NCBI GenBank assembly: GCA_947579605.1
Contig: OX388327.1
Coordinates: forward strand, 3,149,122-3,213,121
Direction: 5' to 3'
DNA: 64,000 bases
From: Athripsodes cinereus
Taxonomy: Eukaryota > Arthropoda > Insecta > Trichoptera > Leptoceridae
The notes under the pieces: model-generated
What the model was told of the DNA's origin: nothing
What the model saw: only the letters and a program-made list of their open reading frames with translations
Database searches by the model: none
Part shown: piece by piece, positions 42,338-53,959 of the stretch
Numbering within the stretch: position 1 is the stretch's first letter
How the letters are laid out: each line of letters starts with the position of its first letter
Program-made: the position numbers and the translations under genes

Positions 42338-43372
42338 GGAACTCGAAATTGTCACATGATTTTACGCAACCATTTTTCAACATTGATTATTAATTAATTG
42401 CAATATTTTCGTGATCGAGATGATATTTTTACTGTTTGTTTTTGATAATATCAAAATTTGAACATATTTTAATGTATTTTTAATAATAATAAAAAAAATA
42501 ACCGAGAGATTCATGTAGAAATTATCGATTGAAAAACACCTTCCGAAATTTCATCACGACTAGCAGAGATATTTTAAGACAATCATCTTAGAGGTTACAT
42601 AAATTATGAAGTAAATTTAGCTCCAAGGATGCTTTAGAAAAAACCTATTTTTCTTAAATTTGTGTAATATTTAGCCGTATTTTTTTTAATATGCGAAAAA
42701 AATGGGATTTGTGACGTGCACATAAGAAAATATAATTTTTAGTTCGTCAAGTTCGAATAAGGAAAACATATTTAAAACAATTTTAATTGAATAATTTATC
42801 ATATGATTATAATAGCGTGATGTGTTATTTATATTTTGAAATTTTCATTTTAAATTTTCCGCTTGCGGGAAAGTTTTTATGAAAATTTCCGTAGAACTCA
42901 AAATTCGGTTTTAGTTCGGCCAGCCGAGCCAAAGAGTCGGCACGCTGTTGAATCTGCGTCTGATTATTTATTTAAAATTATTAAAAAATAGAGATGGTTT
43001 TATGCTTGAAACTACATAATTACAGCACTAGATTACTTGATTTTTACCAAGGAAACATATTTTTATATGTGTCATCAAGTAATCCCTATATAAATGTTTT
43101 TTTTTTCATAAAAAAAAACATTATAACTTAATATACCTAAATAATATTTATTTCCATGTCTGTCAAAATGCGAATCGACGAATACGAGAATGAGTGTTCA
43201 GTACTATAGATGAGGAGTTCACAAGTAAAGGCACACCGATCCATTTTTCACAAATATTTAACTATGAATGAAGTAAAATAAATCAGTGAAGTTGATATTT
43301 TCAACCGACGGTTCTCGGTGGAAATTCATGTTGAATTACTTACAAATAAATCACTTATTTATATTATATCCA

Positions 43373-43402
43373 CTGTGACTTTTAATCAATAAAAAGTCAC
43401 AG
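43373..43402. repeat. 11-bp perfect hairpin
   Basis: CTGTGACTTTT and AAAAGTCACAG with an 8-nt loop. Confidence 0.7.
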
Positions 43403-43421
43403 TTTAAACACTACAAATAAG

Positions 43422-43677
43422 TCGATGGTATTAGGTCAAAACTTGATATCTGCAATTTTGGTAAATTTTGTATAAATGTTAGAATAAGTTAGCAAAGGTA
43501 TATATTTTCGTTTCATTAAGTCCTGGTCACTGCATAGTGTAGGAAAAAATCTATAAAAACAGATTAGAATTACAGTTTGCTTTAACTTGGCTTCAAAATT
43601 TTGAAAAAAAGCTTTGTTTTTGCTCCCCTGGAAATGTGCTCATTTGCAGATAACAGGTTTTGACCTAATACCATCGA
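43422..43677. mobile_element. MITE nested in the large hAT
   Basis: TCGATGGTATTAGGTCAAAA at the left and its exact inverse at the right (43658-43677), with continuing partial inversion (ATATCTGCAA / TTGCAGATA). No clear TSD. Confidence 0.65.
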
Positions 43678-44128
43678 AGTGTTTTATATAATTAATTCAA
43701 ATAAATTAGTACCTATTTTTTTATTTTTAATTTAATGTTGGTGAACTTGTTTGTGTACTTAATAAAACTGTAGATTGACCTCAGCATATCCGCCTATTTC
43801 TCTTTTTGCTTATTAGTTGCAACATATTTCTTTTCTAATGATAAACGCAAAGTGCCAGCTAATATCCAATTATTAAAAGATGAATACAGAAAATATGCTC
43901 TTAACACTAAATTACAGTTCGTATACCTTACAAAGACTATGATGAAATAATACAAATACATAGAAATATATCCGGTATCAGGGATCTAAATTTCTGCCGG
44001 TACGTACTCTGCAAAGAATTCACCAAATTTATTTAGGTATGCTGTTTTCTTAGTTTCAATGTTCTAGAGTTGATTTAGGTAACTTTGTGTATGAACTCCT
44101 CAGAATGACATTCACCGATGTCAATATT

Positions 44129-44142
44129 GTTGTCATAGCAAC
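44129..44142. promoter_or_regulatory. RFX X-box-like palindrome
   Basis: GTTGTCATAGCAAC, matching the strong X-box GTTGYCATRGCAAC at every position, 92 bp upstream of the ATG at 44234. X-boxes close to the start codon mark ciliary genes in animals. A 14-mer this strict is very unlikely by chance in 64 kb, but function is inferred. Confidence 0.5.
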
Positions 44143-44233
44143 ATTTTGTTATTTTTGTGAGTATTAGTATTAAATCAGAAATATACTAAATACACTGATT
44201 TATAGTTTTATTTTAATTTTTTCATTATTTAAA

Positions 44234-45636
44234 ATGACGAAAGAGTCATTACGAATGTTAAGAAAAAATAAATTAGCTACATATTATTCACATGATCAAA
44301 ATGAGTGAGTATATTATAATGATTGATTTATATTATATTGTTTTTGACATATTTTTTTTTGTAACGTAACCTTTCCTAAAGTAATTATTAAAAATAAAAT
44401 ATTTTAATACGCGTGAGTAAGCAAACAATGTTTCTGATAGAATAAATTAATAAATTCTTTATGTTTTATACTTTCCAGATTATCAGATGATTAGATGATT
44501 AGTGACATTAAAACGGTGATGGAGAATTACTAAGACTTGAATTATCATTTGCAAATGTAAGTACATAGTTCTTAACTGATATCCTGATATTTAGGTATAT
44601 AGTAAAATCAGCACGTATTATCTTATTTTCATGTTACTATTACAAATAAGCTGATATATGAATACACGCAACATGTTTGAATCTCGGATACATATGTATG
44701 TTTTAAAACAAGCTTTGGTACAATTATTATTATTTTATTTTATGTATTTATTCATGATGCCATTCACTAGTTTGCGAATGATTTAAGTATTCCATAAATG
44801 TACTAAGTAATAATATAAAATTAGTTTGTGAATCAATAGTGAGAAAATGGTTTAATGTAAAAATAGATCTCAGCATGCGTTTGATTTTTAGATTATTATG
44901 AGTATTCGAAGTTTTCTAAATATGCATATTATATATTTACGTATTTGCAGAAACCACTTTGCATGTATGGTTACTATGGAAACATATAATATTTATATTT
45001 TGACATTCCATTTCCACGTGAAATTTTAGCACAAAGACATTGTACTTTAATAAGACTGTGCATTATTGGCCGGTTTCAATAATCTATCTATCCGCTCCTG
45101 TCGATTGAAATCTATTGTGTTCTATATTTTGAATCATACATTTCAATCGATAGTCACGGATAGATAGGTTATTGAAACCGGCCATAAGACATGATTACAC
45201 ATTAAATCACTTTATTGCTATAATTTTGTTTTATTTCGATGATGAAAAAATACTCTGCAAATATATGGACAGATTGTAAATTTATCCTTGGATTATGATG
45301 ACTCAAATCTTTTTTTGTGATACTAAAGATGCATGAATCATTCTCTCCAAATCCCGGCCTTTTTGTTGTTTGCAATTTAATGGTGGAGTCAAAAATAATA
45401 AACAAGGGAAAAACATATTAAATATTCTTTTATACTTTTGCAGCACTGGTGCCCCAGTCGCCGTTTCTTAAGGCAGCCATCATTGTCACTTAATTTGACG
45501 TCCCAGAAGAAAGAATAAATTATGGTCAACTCAATGCAGAATGGTGCAACAAATTATGGATAAACTCAAATATACCTACTTTACGTGTACTTTTTAAGGT
45601 GTATAATATAAATTATATAATTGTTGCAGAATAAAA
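44234..45636 (+). pseudogene. gene-like, probably dead multi-exon locus in the hAT
   Basis: Exon 1 44234-44304 (MTKESLRMLRKNKLA..., donor GTGAGT). Exon 2 44479-44556 between TTTATACTTTCCAG and GTAAGT; in phase with exon 1 it reads ELSDD-stop-MISDIKTVMENY-stop-DLNYHLQ. Exon 3 from 45444 after TATACTTTTGCAG: LVPQSPFLKAAIIVT, a TAA at 45491, then FDVPEERINYGQLNAEWCNK, LWINSNIPTLRVLFK, stop at 45632-45634, with AATAAA at 45631. Three in-frame stops plus a phase change between exons 2 and 3 argue against a functional gene. I do not recognise the protein. Captured host gene, or a gene the transposon ancestor carried, are both possible. Confidence 0.4.
45068..45183. mobile_element. small palindromic MITE
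   Basis: GGCCGGTTTCAATAA, CTATCTATCCG at the left; inverse CGGATAGATAGG, TTATTGAAACCGGCC at the right. 116 bp; inside the large hAT and, if real, inside an intron of the gene-like locus. Confidence 0.65.
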
Positions 45637-46070
45637 CTGAGTATTATTAAAAAAAAAGTATTTGAGTACTTTATTGGAAATATACCCACTTATACGCCCA
45701 CATATATGTACATACAACAAGGTAGACATGTAAAGCTAATAAGCTTTTTTATGACCAATGATTTGATGAATCTATCTATACCCTCACGCCACATCCCATG
45801 TAGAGTAAGCAGAGAAAAGGGAACTCAATTAAGTAAACACCTACAATTATCCAGCAAAAATAATAATAGTCTACCTACCTACGTGTTTGCTATATTCATG
45901 TATAGGTATATGTAGGCCAATTTATAACTCTTGGGGCATGAATGCTCTCTCGCAGGTGGGCCTTGGTGACCTCTGGTGCATCAATTGCATTATACATGCC
46001 GTTTTTTCAATGGAGTGCACAATCTTGTTAAAAATTATGTCTTTGTACGCAATGATTTTTGTGTCATTTG

Positions 46071-46325
46071 GTGTCATAGATAATGAGTGAAATATACATC
46101 ACGTACGTCGCATTTTTTATCTCCTTTTTCACTTACCGCAAAAAGAGAGACAGTGATTTTTTAATGTTCGTAGTTTTTCGGACATAATATTAACTATATT
46201 TACGTGTGTTAGTGACCAAGTGGTGTATAGATAATGAGTGAAATATACTTCATTTCTTTATCTCCCTTTTCACTTACCGCAAAAAGAGAGACAGTATTTT
46301 TTTAATGCTTCGTAGTTTATTGGTT
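46071..46325. repeat. tandem duplication of a ~100-bp unit
   Basis: GATAATGAGTGAAATATAC, TTTCACTTACCGCAAAAAGA, GAGACAGT and TTCGTAGTTT occur in order at 46079-46180 and again at 46232-46320; period about 155 bp. Confidence 0.6.
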
Positions 46326-46660
46326 CGTACGTAGTTTAAAAGTTAAAATTTGGAGTAAACACCTGTTTTTAGGCAATTTTTTGCATATAGTCGAACGATT
46401 TCAAATTAAATTCTGGCTGTGAAGTCCTGTTAATTCTTACTCAATACAACTTCAAAAACATGACGTGAAGATTTTTATAATTATTTGTTAAAAAACCAAA
46501 ACTTCTTTCCAAAATTGGCAGCTCAGCTAAATATGATTAAAATAAATTAAAATAATATAATTAAAAATCGTTTAATTTCTAATGTCCTCCTTTTTCACAG
46601 AAAATCCTCCTTTTTAGACCCATCTGTCCTCCTTTATCAAATTATCATCTGGCAACCCTA

Positions 46661-46765
46661 CCTCGAGGTGCTATGGCTTGAAGATGGCGCTTTAAATACT
46701 CTCCGTTTATTTATTAGGTAGCTTGATTGGACAAAGCACACCTTGCGATAAGGATGGGTTGCGAG
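46661..46765 (-). repeat. LINE 3' region, right of hAT insertion
   Basis: Continuation of 41855-42087 on the minus strand (CTTCAAGCCATAGCACCTCG). Assignment rests on the TSD and continuity. Confidence 0.4.
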
Positions 46766-47164
46766 ATCTGGGTATTACCAAATAATGTGAGGTTATCTTT
46801 TCTAAACTTTTTATTATAGTTTCTTGTGTTAAATTTACATAATTATGTGACCTCATAACTGTAGGCCTACAGTAGTCCATGTCTTATAAGTACTGTACTG
46901 ATATATGTACATTGAAAGGGTTTGTTCCAGGTTTACCTAGGTTTTGCTCAGATCAAATACCCCTCATGGAATGAAATTAATATTGTAGGTATATATTTAT
47001 TTACTAATACAATGTTTTTTTTTTTTTGTTACAGGTAAGAATTTCAACTCCCTGTTGCTGTTTTCCATTATAAAGTAAGTACGAAACAGACGTTTTCTCT
47101 GCGCCAGAACAAATGATAAAATTAAGGGGCATATAAGTACATAGATTTAAGATAATACCAATAT

Positions 47165-47412
47165 TTATGATATTCCATGAAGAACCCGGTAAAGAATTGT
47201 TCTCCCACTGTTTTCCGTAAGTTTTCGGTGTCCTGTTAATGCCAGTTTTTTTTTAATTCAACGATAAGGTTTGCCACCCATCCTGAATGATTTAATTTAT
47301 TGTTGGCACTGAGTTGACATCTTGCATGTTTATTGCATGCGGCTAGTCTGCTGGCTACCCCATTTGTGGGATATGCCATGATGGGATAGTAGTAGTAGTA
47401 GTAACAATTTTT
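47165..47412 (+). mobile_element. 5'-truncated retroposon with (TAG)n tail
   Basis: AAGTTTTCGGTGTCCTGTTA, CACCCATCCTGAATGA, CTTGCATGTTTATTGCATGC, CTGGCTACCCCATTTGTGGG, ATATGCCATGATGGGATAG then five TAG units. A good example of a family whose tail is a trinucleotide repeat. Confidence 0.7.
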
Positions 47413-47493
47413 GATAAATAGGTAAGTTTAAGAATTTAAATTGATCCAACATATTTCACTGATATTTTCTGCCATTCACTCGATGTATGTATA

Positions 47494-47762
47494 CGAGGAT
47501 GGTCCGATACGTAATTAGCCTACAACAAAAAAAAATGAAAATTTTGGAAAAGTGGCGATTTATTTTTCAACATAGCCTCTTTTTAGATCAATTCACTTGA
47601 ACCAGCGATTCTCCAATTTCTTTAAACCATCTGAAAAATACGTTTTCTCGAGGTGTGCAAAGTAGGCCTTCATGGCGGCGATGAACTCCTCATTCGACTC
47701 AAATTTTTGCCCGGCGAGTGACTTTTTCAAGTTTGCAAACAAATGAAATCGCACAGAGCCAA
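47494..47762 (-). pseudogene. mariner transposase 3' half
   Basis: Minus strand: FHLFANLKKSLAGQKFESNE, EFIAAMKAYFAHLEKTYFSD, GLKKLENRWFK, a TGA, then IDLKRGYVEK and a stop. This is the conserved C-terminus of mariner (D34D) transposases; the TGA replaces the usual codon between WxK and I. The element end CGAGGATGGTCCGATACG at 47494 follows TA and looks like a mariner TIR. The catalytic region is missing upstream of 47762. Confidence 0.8.
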
Positions 47763-47764
47763 AG

Positions 47765-48405
47765 TATAAAAGTTCAAATGTAGTTTTATTTGTTAAATTT
47801 ACATATATAATCTCATACAATGGGCAATCGCAAAAATAAAACGATAAACAAACAAGTCGATTTTTTTTATAATTCTTAAGAAAACAACTCCCACACTGGC
47901 TTCCTCTATCCCACTATTATGAAAGATGTCATTATACAATCCGTAAATTTTCAGACAAACAGATGTTGAGATCTTATGACCCCGTATCACCTACCACCTC
48001 TTTCACAGTGTACAAAACATTATATAATAATAATTAATCTAACCTAATCACCTTTCCTTTCTCGTTATACAAAGACATAATTAAAAATTATTATTAATAC
48101 ATTAGTAACATTGCTTCTAATATAAAACGTTAAAAAAAAGTAGGAAATAGTGCTGGAATGTAGGTATTACTACTGTTTATAATATTTATCAGTATAACAA
48201 TGTAAAAACATAAGTTTAATATTGCTTAGTAACTATAAAACAATCAACGGTAGATGATAGTGTGAGAAAGTAGTTATTTAAATACACCTCTTTACTTCTC
48301 AGCTTATTAGCGCTAAGATTTAATACAAAGATTCTTTTAGTTGAATATCAGTGCTGTGTTTTCTATGAATACAAAAAAAAAACGACACAAGTATACAGTT
48401 GTATG
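47765..48405. other. spacer, nothing recognised
   Basis: No feature supported. Confidence 0.3.
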
Positions 48406-48411
48406 TTTTTC

Positions 48412-48890
48412 TTAAGTAGCATTCACATTGCTTCACTTTGGATGATCATCCAGAGTGTCAGGGTCAAACCTGTTCATCGAAAGTGAACACGTCTGTTCAC
48501 ATTTGTTCATCCTATACTTTCACTGCCGTGTCAACACTCACGGTCATGATGTATGTATGTAGTTTGACGTATTTTCGTATAAAAATAATTAAACAAATTC
48601 AAAAATTAAAAATAACACATAAATTAAATTAATATAGCTCTCGACTGCATAATAATTTTGTACATGATTCTGACATTCAATACAAATTCATAGAGAATTA
48701 AACAAATAAACTTGTTTATGGTCGTTTCAGTGAAAGGACCTTTCATCAAAATTATGACGAGTGGTAATCTCTTTCCTTTGTCATCGCTAGTGATCACTAG
48801 CGATGAAACGCCCGTTCACATTTGTTCATCTTGGAGGATCATCCGGAGTGATCACTGAAAGTGAACGTATGTGAACGACCCTTTACATAA
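48412..48890. mobile_element. MITE with long imperfect TIRs
   Basis: Left GCATTCACATTGC, TTCACTTTGGATGATCATCC; right inverse GGGTCGTTCACATACG, TTCACTTTCAGTGATCACTC, CGGATGATCC. Internal GATCACTAGCGATGAAACG motifs are mirrored. A truncated relative is at 36885-37025. TSD unresolved. Confidence 0.55.
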
Positions 48891-49456
48891 TTACTGCAAA
48901 ATTTCTTGGATCAAACTATTTTAAACTGTATACTTTCACGTCTTGTCGCAGATGGGGTGAAAAGAGGGAACATAACGCCATATTGGCACTGTGTCGGTGC
49001 ATAGGTCGTAGAAGTGCGTAGTGAAAATAAAAAATAAATGAAAATAAACGATGACGAAAGTTTTAGTGTTTGAAAGGGAGAACAAAAAAACGGTTTGCGA
49101 GATAAAAGTTGGCGATGAATGTTTGGAGTAAGAAAGCATGATATACAAGAAAGTGTAGTTCCGCCACTGATAAGTTAAGATGTTGTTATTGTTATTAAAT
49201 ACAAAACGTGTGAAAAATTAAAGCGTATGTAAAATAATAATATTCATTATTTTTATGAATGGCATTACTCTGTGAACGCACCACTTACAGTTTATAATAT
49301 TATAATATCTATACTTAAATAATATTATCCATTATTACAGCATTTCCTATAATTGAGGCAGCCAGTGGACTCACAATTGTTTCTATTGAACATACAGTAC
49401 TTCTCTTCGTACTTTGAATGATTAATGGAATATTGATTAAATATATTAACACACTT

Positions 49457-49730
49457 TAAACTACTTCTATCCCATCAAGACATATCACACTAGTGAGGTA
49501 GCCAGCAGACCAGCCGCATGTAAAAAACATGCAAGCTGTCCTCTCTGTACCAACAAAAAATTAAGACATTCAGGATGGGTGACAAACCTGATTGCTTAAT
49601 TTAAATTGTAAAATGTCCTTATTTTTTGTAAATTCGCCTTTTACAGGACACTGGAAAACTTAAAGAAACGAGTGGGAGATCAATTATTTGCTGGTTGCTC
49701 TACTGAACTTATAGAAACCAGATAATATGT
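49457..49730 (-). repeat. retroposon, (TAG)n family, 3' region
   Basis: Complement of the 47165 element: GAGGTAGCCAGCAGACCAG, GCCGCATGTAAAAAACATGC, AAGACATTCAGGATGGGTGA, CTTTTACAGGACACTGGAAA. The tail is not visible. Confidence 0.6.
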
Positions 49731-49734
49731 AAAA

Positions 49735-50930
49735 TGCAATTAATTTCTGTCGATCTCCTCTCTGTTTTTAGCATTTAAATTATATAGTAAAAATAATACA
49801 CTTATTTTCAAGAATCTTCTAAAAGTCTTGCGAATAAGATAGTCTCGTGAAAGTTTAATTTTACAGAACGTTTGAAAATTCTCCGAAAATATTGGAGACT
49901 ACTGAAAAGGTCCGAATATTCTCATGTTCTCATGTGGAACTTGAAGGGCGAAAATGATGAAAAAGAAAATATACCTACTTGTCTTCATAGACGTAGTATA
50001 TCTTTGCTTGTTTTAAAAATAATTATACGTATGAAAGTTGTGCCTTTATAGAGAAATGATAATTACAGTCGTATGTGATTAAATAAAAAGTGTGTATTTA
50101 AAAATAATTGTGTGAAAAGTTGTTGTGAATTAACTGTAATTACTTCTGATGAGGTCACATTGTATCTTGACTCGGTTAACCCCATAAGGTCCAGGAGAAT
50201 TATACTTCTTCCCAAAGATGTAATCATAATTTTTGAGGAGCTCAGTTATTCATATTATTTGAATTTTAGCTCTCAGTGTTAACATTGTGAAGCAACGTTT
50301 TAAAATATAAAATTAACACTGTCTTATGTTTCACAAACGTGAATATACAACTTATACCACAAAGATCACTAGCGCGTTCGTTGTTTTATTTCTGCTTTTT
50401 CACGTGAAAAACATAAACGATTCAATGAAACTTGTTAAAATTTGATTGATAAAAGACAGAATTAGCAATTAATCATCAAAATTGGGAAATTCAACATAAG
50501 ATTTAAGATTATCTATAATTATAAAATATTTAACGTCACAAACAAATAATCAATACTGAAATTGTAAATAGTCAATAAATGTATATTGTCCTGATCATTC
50601 TATGCTTCGTTTGTTTATTTAGTGTCGGTTTTATTTTTGCGTAAATTTTATTATATATGCGCTGTTTGATTTGTTTTACAAGTGTTGTTTTTGATTCATA
50701 GACTTTTTTGGATAAAACTAAATGAAATAAATTAGATGTGATTAATTAATTTGAATAAGTAATATTTGAACATGTGTCAGGAATCATTTTATTGTGTTGG
50801 ATATAAACTTTTGGTTTTCTATTGTTGTGTATACTTGTATGGATTTGGAACACTATATTTTTGATCGAGTATGTATTGTAATTGTGGTCATTTTATTGTT
50901 TTTATATTTGTGTATGTATTTTTGTTTTGG
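49735..50930. other. spacer, nothing recognised
   Basis: 1.2 kb AT-rich; no feature supported. Confidence 0.35.
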
Positions 50931-50959
50931 TTTTTAATTCATTGATATTGTCAACTATA

Positions 50960-51018
50960 ATGATTATGTAATAAAAGGCATATTGCCGTATATTCATGAA
51001 TGAATGAATGAATGAATA
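50960..51018 (+). repeat. retroposon 3' end with (ATGA)n tail
   Basis: AATAAAAGGCATATTGCCGT, ATATTC then five ATGA units. The GGCATATTGCC palindrome before a simple tail resembles 22685-22733 (GGCGTAAGCC, AAATA tail). Confidence 0.5.
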
Positions 51019-51471
51019 CAGATAGAGATTTAATTATTTAGCTATAATTATCATTTTGACAATAAAACAAGAGGATATTTGAAATTACTTTTAGATAGCA
51101 TACCTACGGTCCTGAAAGGGTTAAACAGTTGGTAGAGATACTTAACTGTTATTTTTTTAATATGTTGCTAATTACACTTGGTTCAAGAAACTAACATAGT
51201 TCAATGCAGAAGATGTTAGATTTATACAAAACAGTGACGCTTCTGTCTTTTTGTTTTAGTATTTAAACTTTTGGATTATTTATTTATTATTTTTGTAGAT
51301 TAGTAAAGTAGGTATATAATTATCTTTATTTGTTACATGTGTTAGGGTTTAGGGTTGACTGGAAGACGTTGTTCAGTTACAAGTCTGCCCTTTGGTCCAA
51401 ATTATTTCAATTATCATGTTGTGTATTTATTGTATATATTTATTTTATATTTGGGTAGTAAAGATTCATTT

Positions 51472-51735
51472 ACTACTACTACTACTATTATACCATCACG
51501 GCATATCCCACAAGTGGGGCAGCCAGCAGATCAGCTGCATGTAAGAACATGCAAACTATCCTCTTCGTGCCAATATAAAATCAAGACATTCAGGATGGGT
51601 GGCAAGCCTCATCGCTGAATTTAAGATGTGAAATGTCTTAATTTTTTCGAACACCTGCCTTTTACAGGACACTCGAAAATTTACGCAGAAGAGTGGGAGA
51701 CCAATTCTTTACCGGGTGCTCCACGGGATTTTTTT
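51472..51735 (-). mobile_element. retroposon with (GTA)n tail
   Basis: Complement: five TAC units, then ATACCATCACGGCATATCCC, ACAAGTGGGGCAGCCAGCAG, GTAAGAACATGCAAAC, AGACATTCAGGATGGGTGGC, CTTTTACAGGACACTCGAAA. Same family as 47165. Confidence 0.7.
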
Positions 51736-51812
51736 ATTTATTAAAGATTCATTTACTTATTTATATTTGGAAAATAAATAAAGGAGCATTTAGAAAATAA
51801 CTACAATTTATT

Positions 51813-52048
51813 TTCCCATCTCGGTATATCCCACAAGAGGGGTAGCCAGAAGATCTGCTGCACGTAACTAACATGAAAACTGTCCTCTTCGTGTCACCAA
51901 AAAATTTAGACATCTTGAAGGATGGGTAGCAAATCTCATCGCTAAATTTAAGATGTAAAATGTCTTTATTTTTTCGAACACATTCCTTCCACAGGACACT
52001 CAAAAACTTGCGGATAAGAGTGGGTAATCAATTCTTTGCTGGGTGTTA
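51813..52048 (-). repeat. retroposon, (TAG)n family, second adjacent copy
   Basis: CATCTCGGTATATCCCACAA, GAGGGGTAGCCAGAAGATC, GGATGGGTAGCAAATCTC, CACAGGACACTCAAAAACTT. 78 bp after the previous copy and more diverged, so probably an independent insertion. Confidence 0.6.
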
Positions 52049-52054
52049 ATATAA

Positions 52055-52670
52055 TTTATACAAGATTGGTTGCAACGTTATCTATGTCCTGATTAAATAA
52101 TTACCAATAATTCATATATCTTTATCGAAATATTTAATAAAAACAAAATGTCACACGTACGTAAATGGATATTGTTTTATGCACAGATGTAACATGTCGT
52201 CACATAAGATATTTGAGAATGCATTTATATCGTCTTTCTTGATTCTTAAAAATCACATGCCCATCAAGGACATCTTCAGAATTAATTTAAAATTAATTGA
52301 GAAACTCAAACTTTGCAAACATGTTTTCTTGAAACTGTCAAACTATGTGGACATGTGTCTTCTGTGCTTTAAACCATCGATATATTACATAAATATTCTG
52401 TTTTAGTGAAAATGTGTGGGTTGGAATTTATAGTACCTAGATACACTGTACAAGATATTATTATTTTATTATTAGATAAACGACAGTGTATTTTTTTAGT
52501 TAACATATTGCACGTTCACAATGCAAGAAATGTCATTACGATAATTCATTTTAATATAATACCTAGTTATATTTTTATCGCCTACTTGCAGAATTTCTTA
52601 TTACATATTCGTCGCGTCATTGACATTCCATTTATCCTCCTAGATACGCCACTGTCTATTCACTAGCTGT
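52055..52670. other. spacer, nothing recognised
   Basis: TACGCCACTG at 52643-52652 may be a stray hAT end. Nothing else supported. Confidence 0.3.
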
Positions 52671-52676
52671 CTATAT

Positions 52677-52885
52677 CAATGGTTCCCAACGGGTGCAGTA
52701 TCGCCTCCAAATGGGCTCTGAATCCTTACAAGGAGGTTAAGGGGGGCGGGGGGTAGAAAAATTAGAAATAATTGAGCGTGCAATGAAAAAGCTGGTGCCT
52801 TCTCAGAAGATACCCCCTGAGAAGGCACTAGAATTTGCTTATCTAACAAAGTGGGCGGTGGTTGAAAAAAAGTTGCGAACCTCTG
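52677..52885. mobile_element. probable small hAT
   Basis: CAATGGTTCCCAAC and, inverted, CAGAGGTTCGCAAC. Flanks GTCTATAT and GTTTTTAA agree at 5 of 8 only. Internal GTGCCTTCTCAGAAG / CTGAGAAGGCAC form a hairpin at 52793-52826. Confidence 0.45.
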
Positions 52886-53385
52886 GTTTTTAACATAACA
52901 ATAACTATCGCCAGGATAGGATTTTCCTTTGATTCCGTTTCTTTTTGATGATATCTTTTGTTTTTTTTTTTGACTTGGCATTTCTTTGTTTTTTGTTTTT
53001 TCATTTTTCCTGCTGAGACCGCCTTGGCCAAAAGCTGTTATGGTCTCAGTGCAGGGTGATGTTTTATAATAATAATAAAAAAAAATTACGATATAAGTAC
53101 ACTCGTCGTTGCATATTCAAAAAGTGGTAAGTATGTGAATTTATAAATGTGTTGACATTTCTAGAATAAACTGCTTATAATGATATCATAACCATTTTAT
53201 AAAATGATTCTTGGTATCAAATATTTAAATTCAATACTTAGAGAATAATATTATCACAAGTCCGAATAACAATTTTAATGCTCTAATGAACAGTTTTTAA
53301 AGAGTATGCCCAAATAATAATGTTCGCACATATCTCTTTTTGAATATGCAACGATGATAATATCATTATGTTCTAGGTACAAATA

Positions 53386-53957
53386 CAGTCGATTCTGCTT
53401 AATTGGGACACCGTTTAATTGGGACAGCCGCTTATTTGGGACAAATCTCAAAGAACAGAAACCAAACCATGAAACCAATAGGCTATTTATATGTTTAATT
53501 GGGACAACATTCCGCTGAATTGGGACAGTAAATTAAAGATCACAGCAGATATAATTATGTCACACTAAATATCTGTGCCGATTTTGTAGAAGTGAAATGT
53601 TACAAAAACGAAAAACAGACTACACTTGACTCATTTTTGCATTGAATCAAATTGTATGTAGGTAGGTACATTTATTATTTTAATTAGGATTTTTTTTTTT
53701 CAAAAGTTTATATTACATATTTGTAATTTTTATGATAATTTATATTACCTATATGTTTCCAAGAGTTTATAAAATAAAATTATTGAAAAAAATATGCATT
53801 GTTTAATTATATGTGTGTATTACTGGTTGATGGTCTTACTTGCCAAAACCAAATAAGTGAATTTAAAAAAAAAGTGAAATTCGCTTAACTGAGACAGCCG
53901 CTTAATTGGAACAAAATGCTCAAGTCCCGATGTGTCCCAATTAAGCGGAATCGACTG
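53386..53957. mobile_element. pogo/Tc1-mariner-type MITE, copy 2
   Basis: 572 bp, TA at 53384-53385 and 53958-53959; TIR CAGTCGATTCTGCTTAATT versus CAGTCGATTCCGCTTAATT. Slightly longer than copy 1, with extra sequence at 53515-53640. Confidence 0.8.
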
Positions 53958-53959
53958 TA

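Larger units (their letters stand above)
42088..46660. mobile_element. large non-autonomous hAT (TAGGGTTGCCAGATGG family)
   Basis: 4573 bp, flanked by CCTCGAGGT at 42079-42087 and 46661-46669 (9 bp; hAT normally gives 8, so one base may be chance). TIRs and CCTCCTTTTT subterminal repeats are as in 33208-33654. Near the left end only the last 38 codons of the transposase remain. The following 4.1 kb holds nested MITEs and a gene-like locus (44129-45636). The small copy lacks exactly 42321-46433, with TTAA at both breakpoints. Confidence 0.88.

Noticed and set aside
44970..44983. Second X-box match GTTACTATGGAAAC
   Set aside because: It fits only the loose 14-mer consensus, for which one or two hits are expected by chance in 64 kb.
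50148..50190. CTGATGAGG as a further hammerhead core
   Set aside because: No GAAA at stem II distance and no stem I or III pairing.
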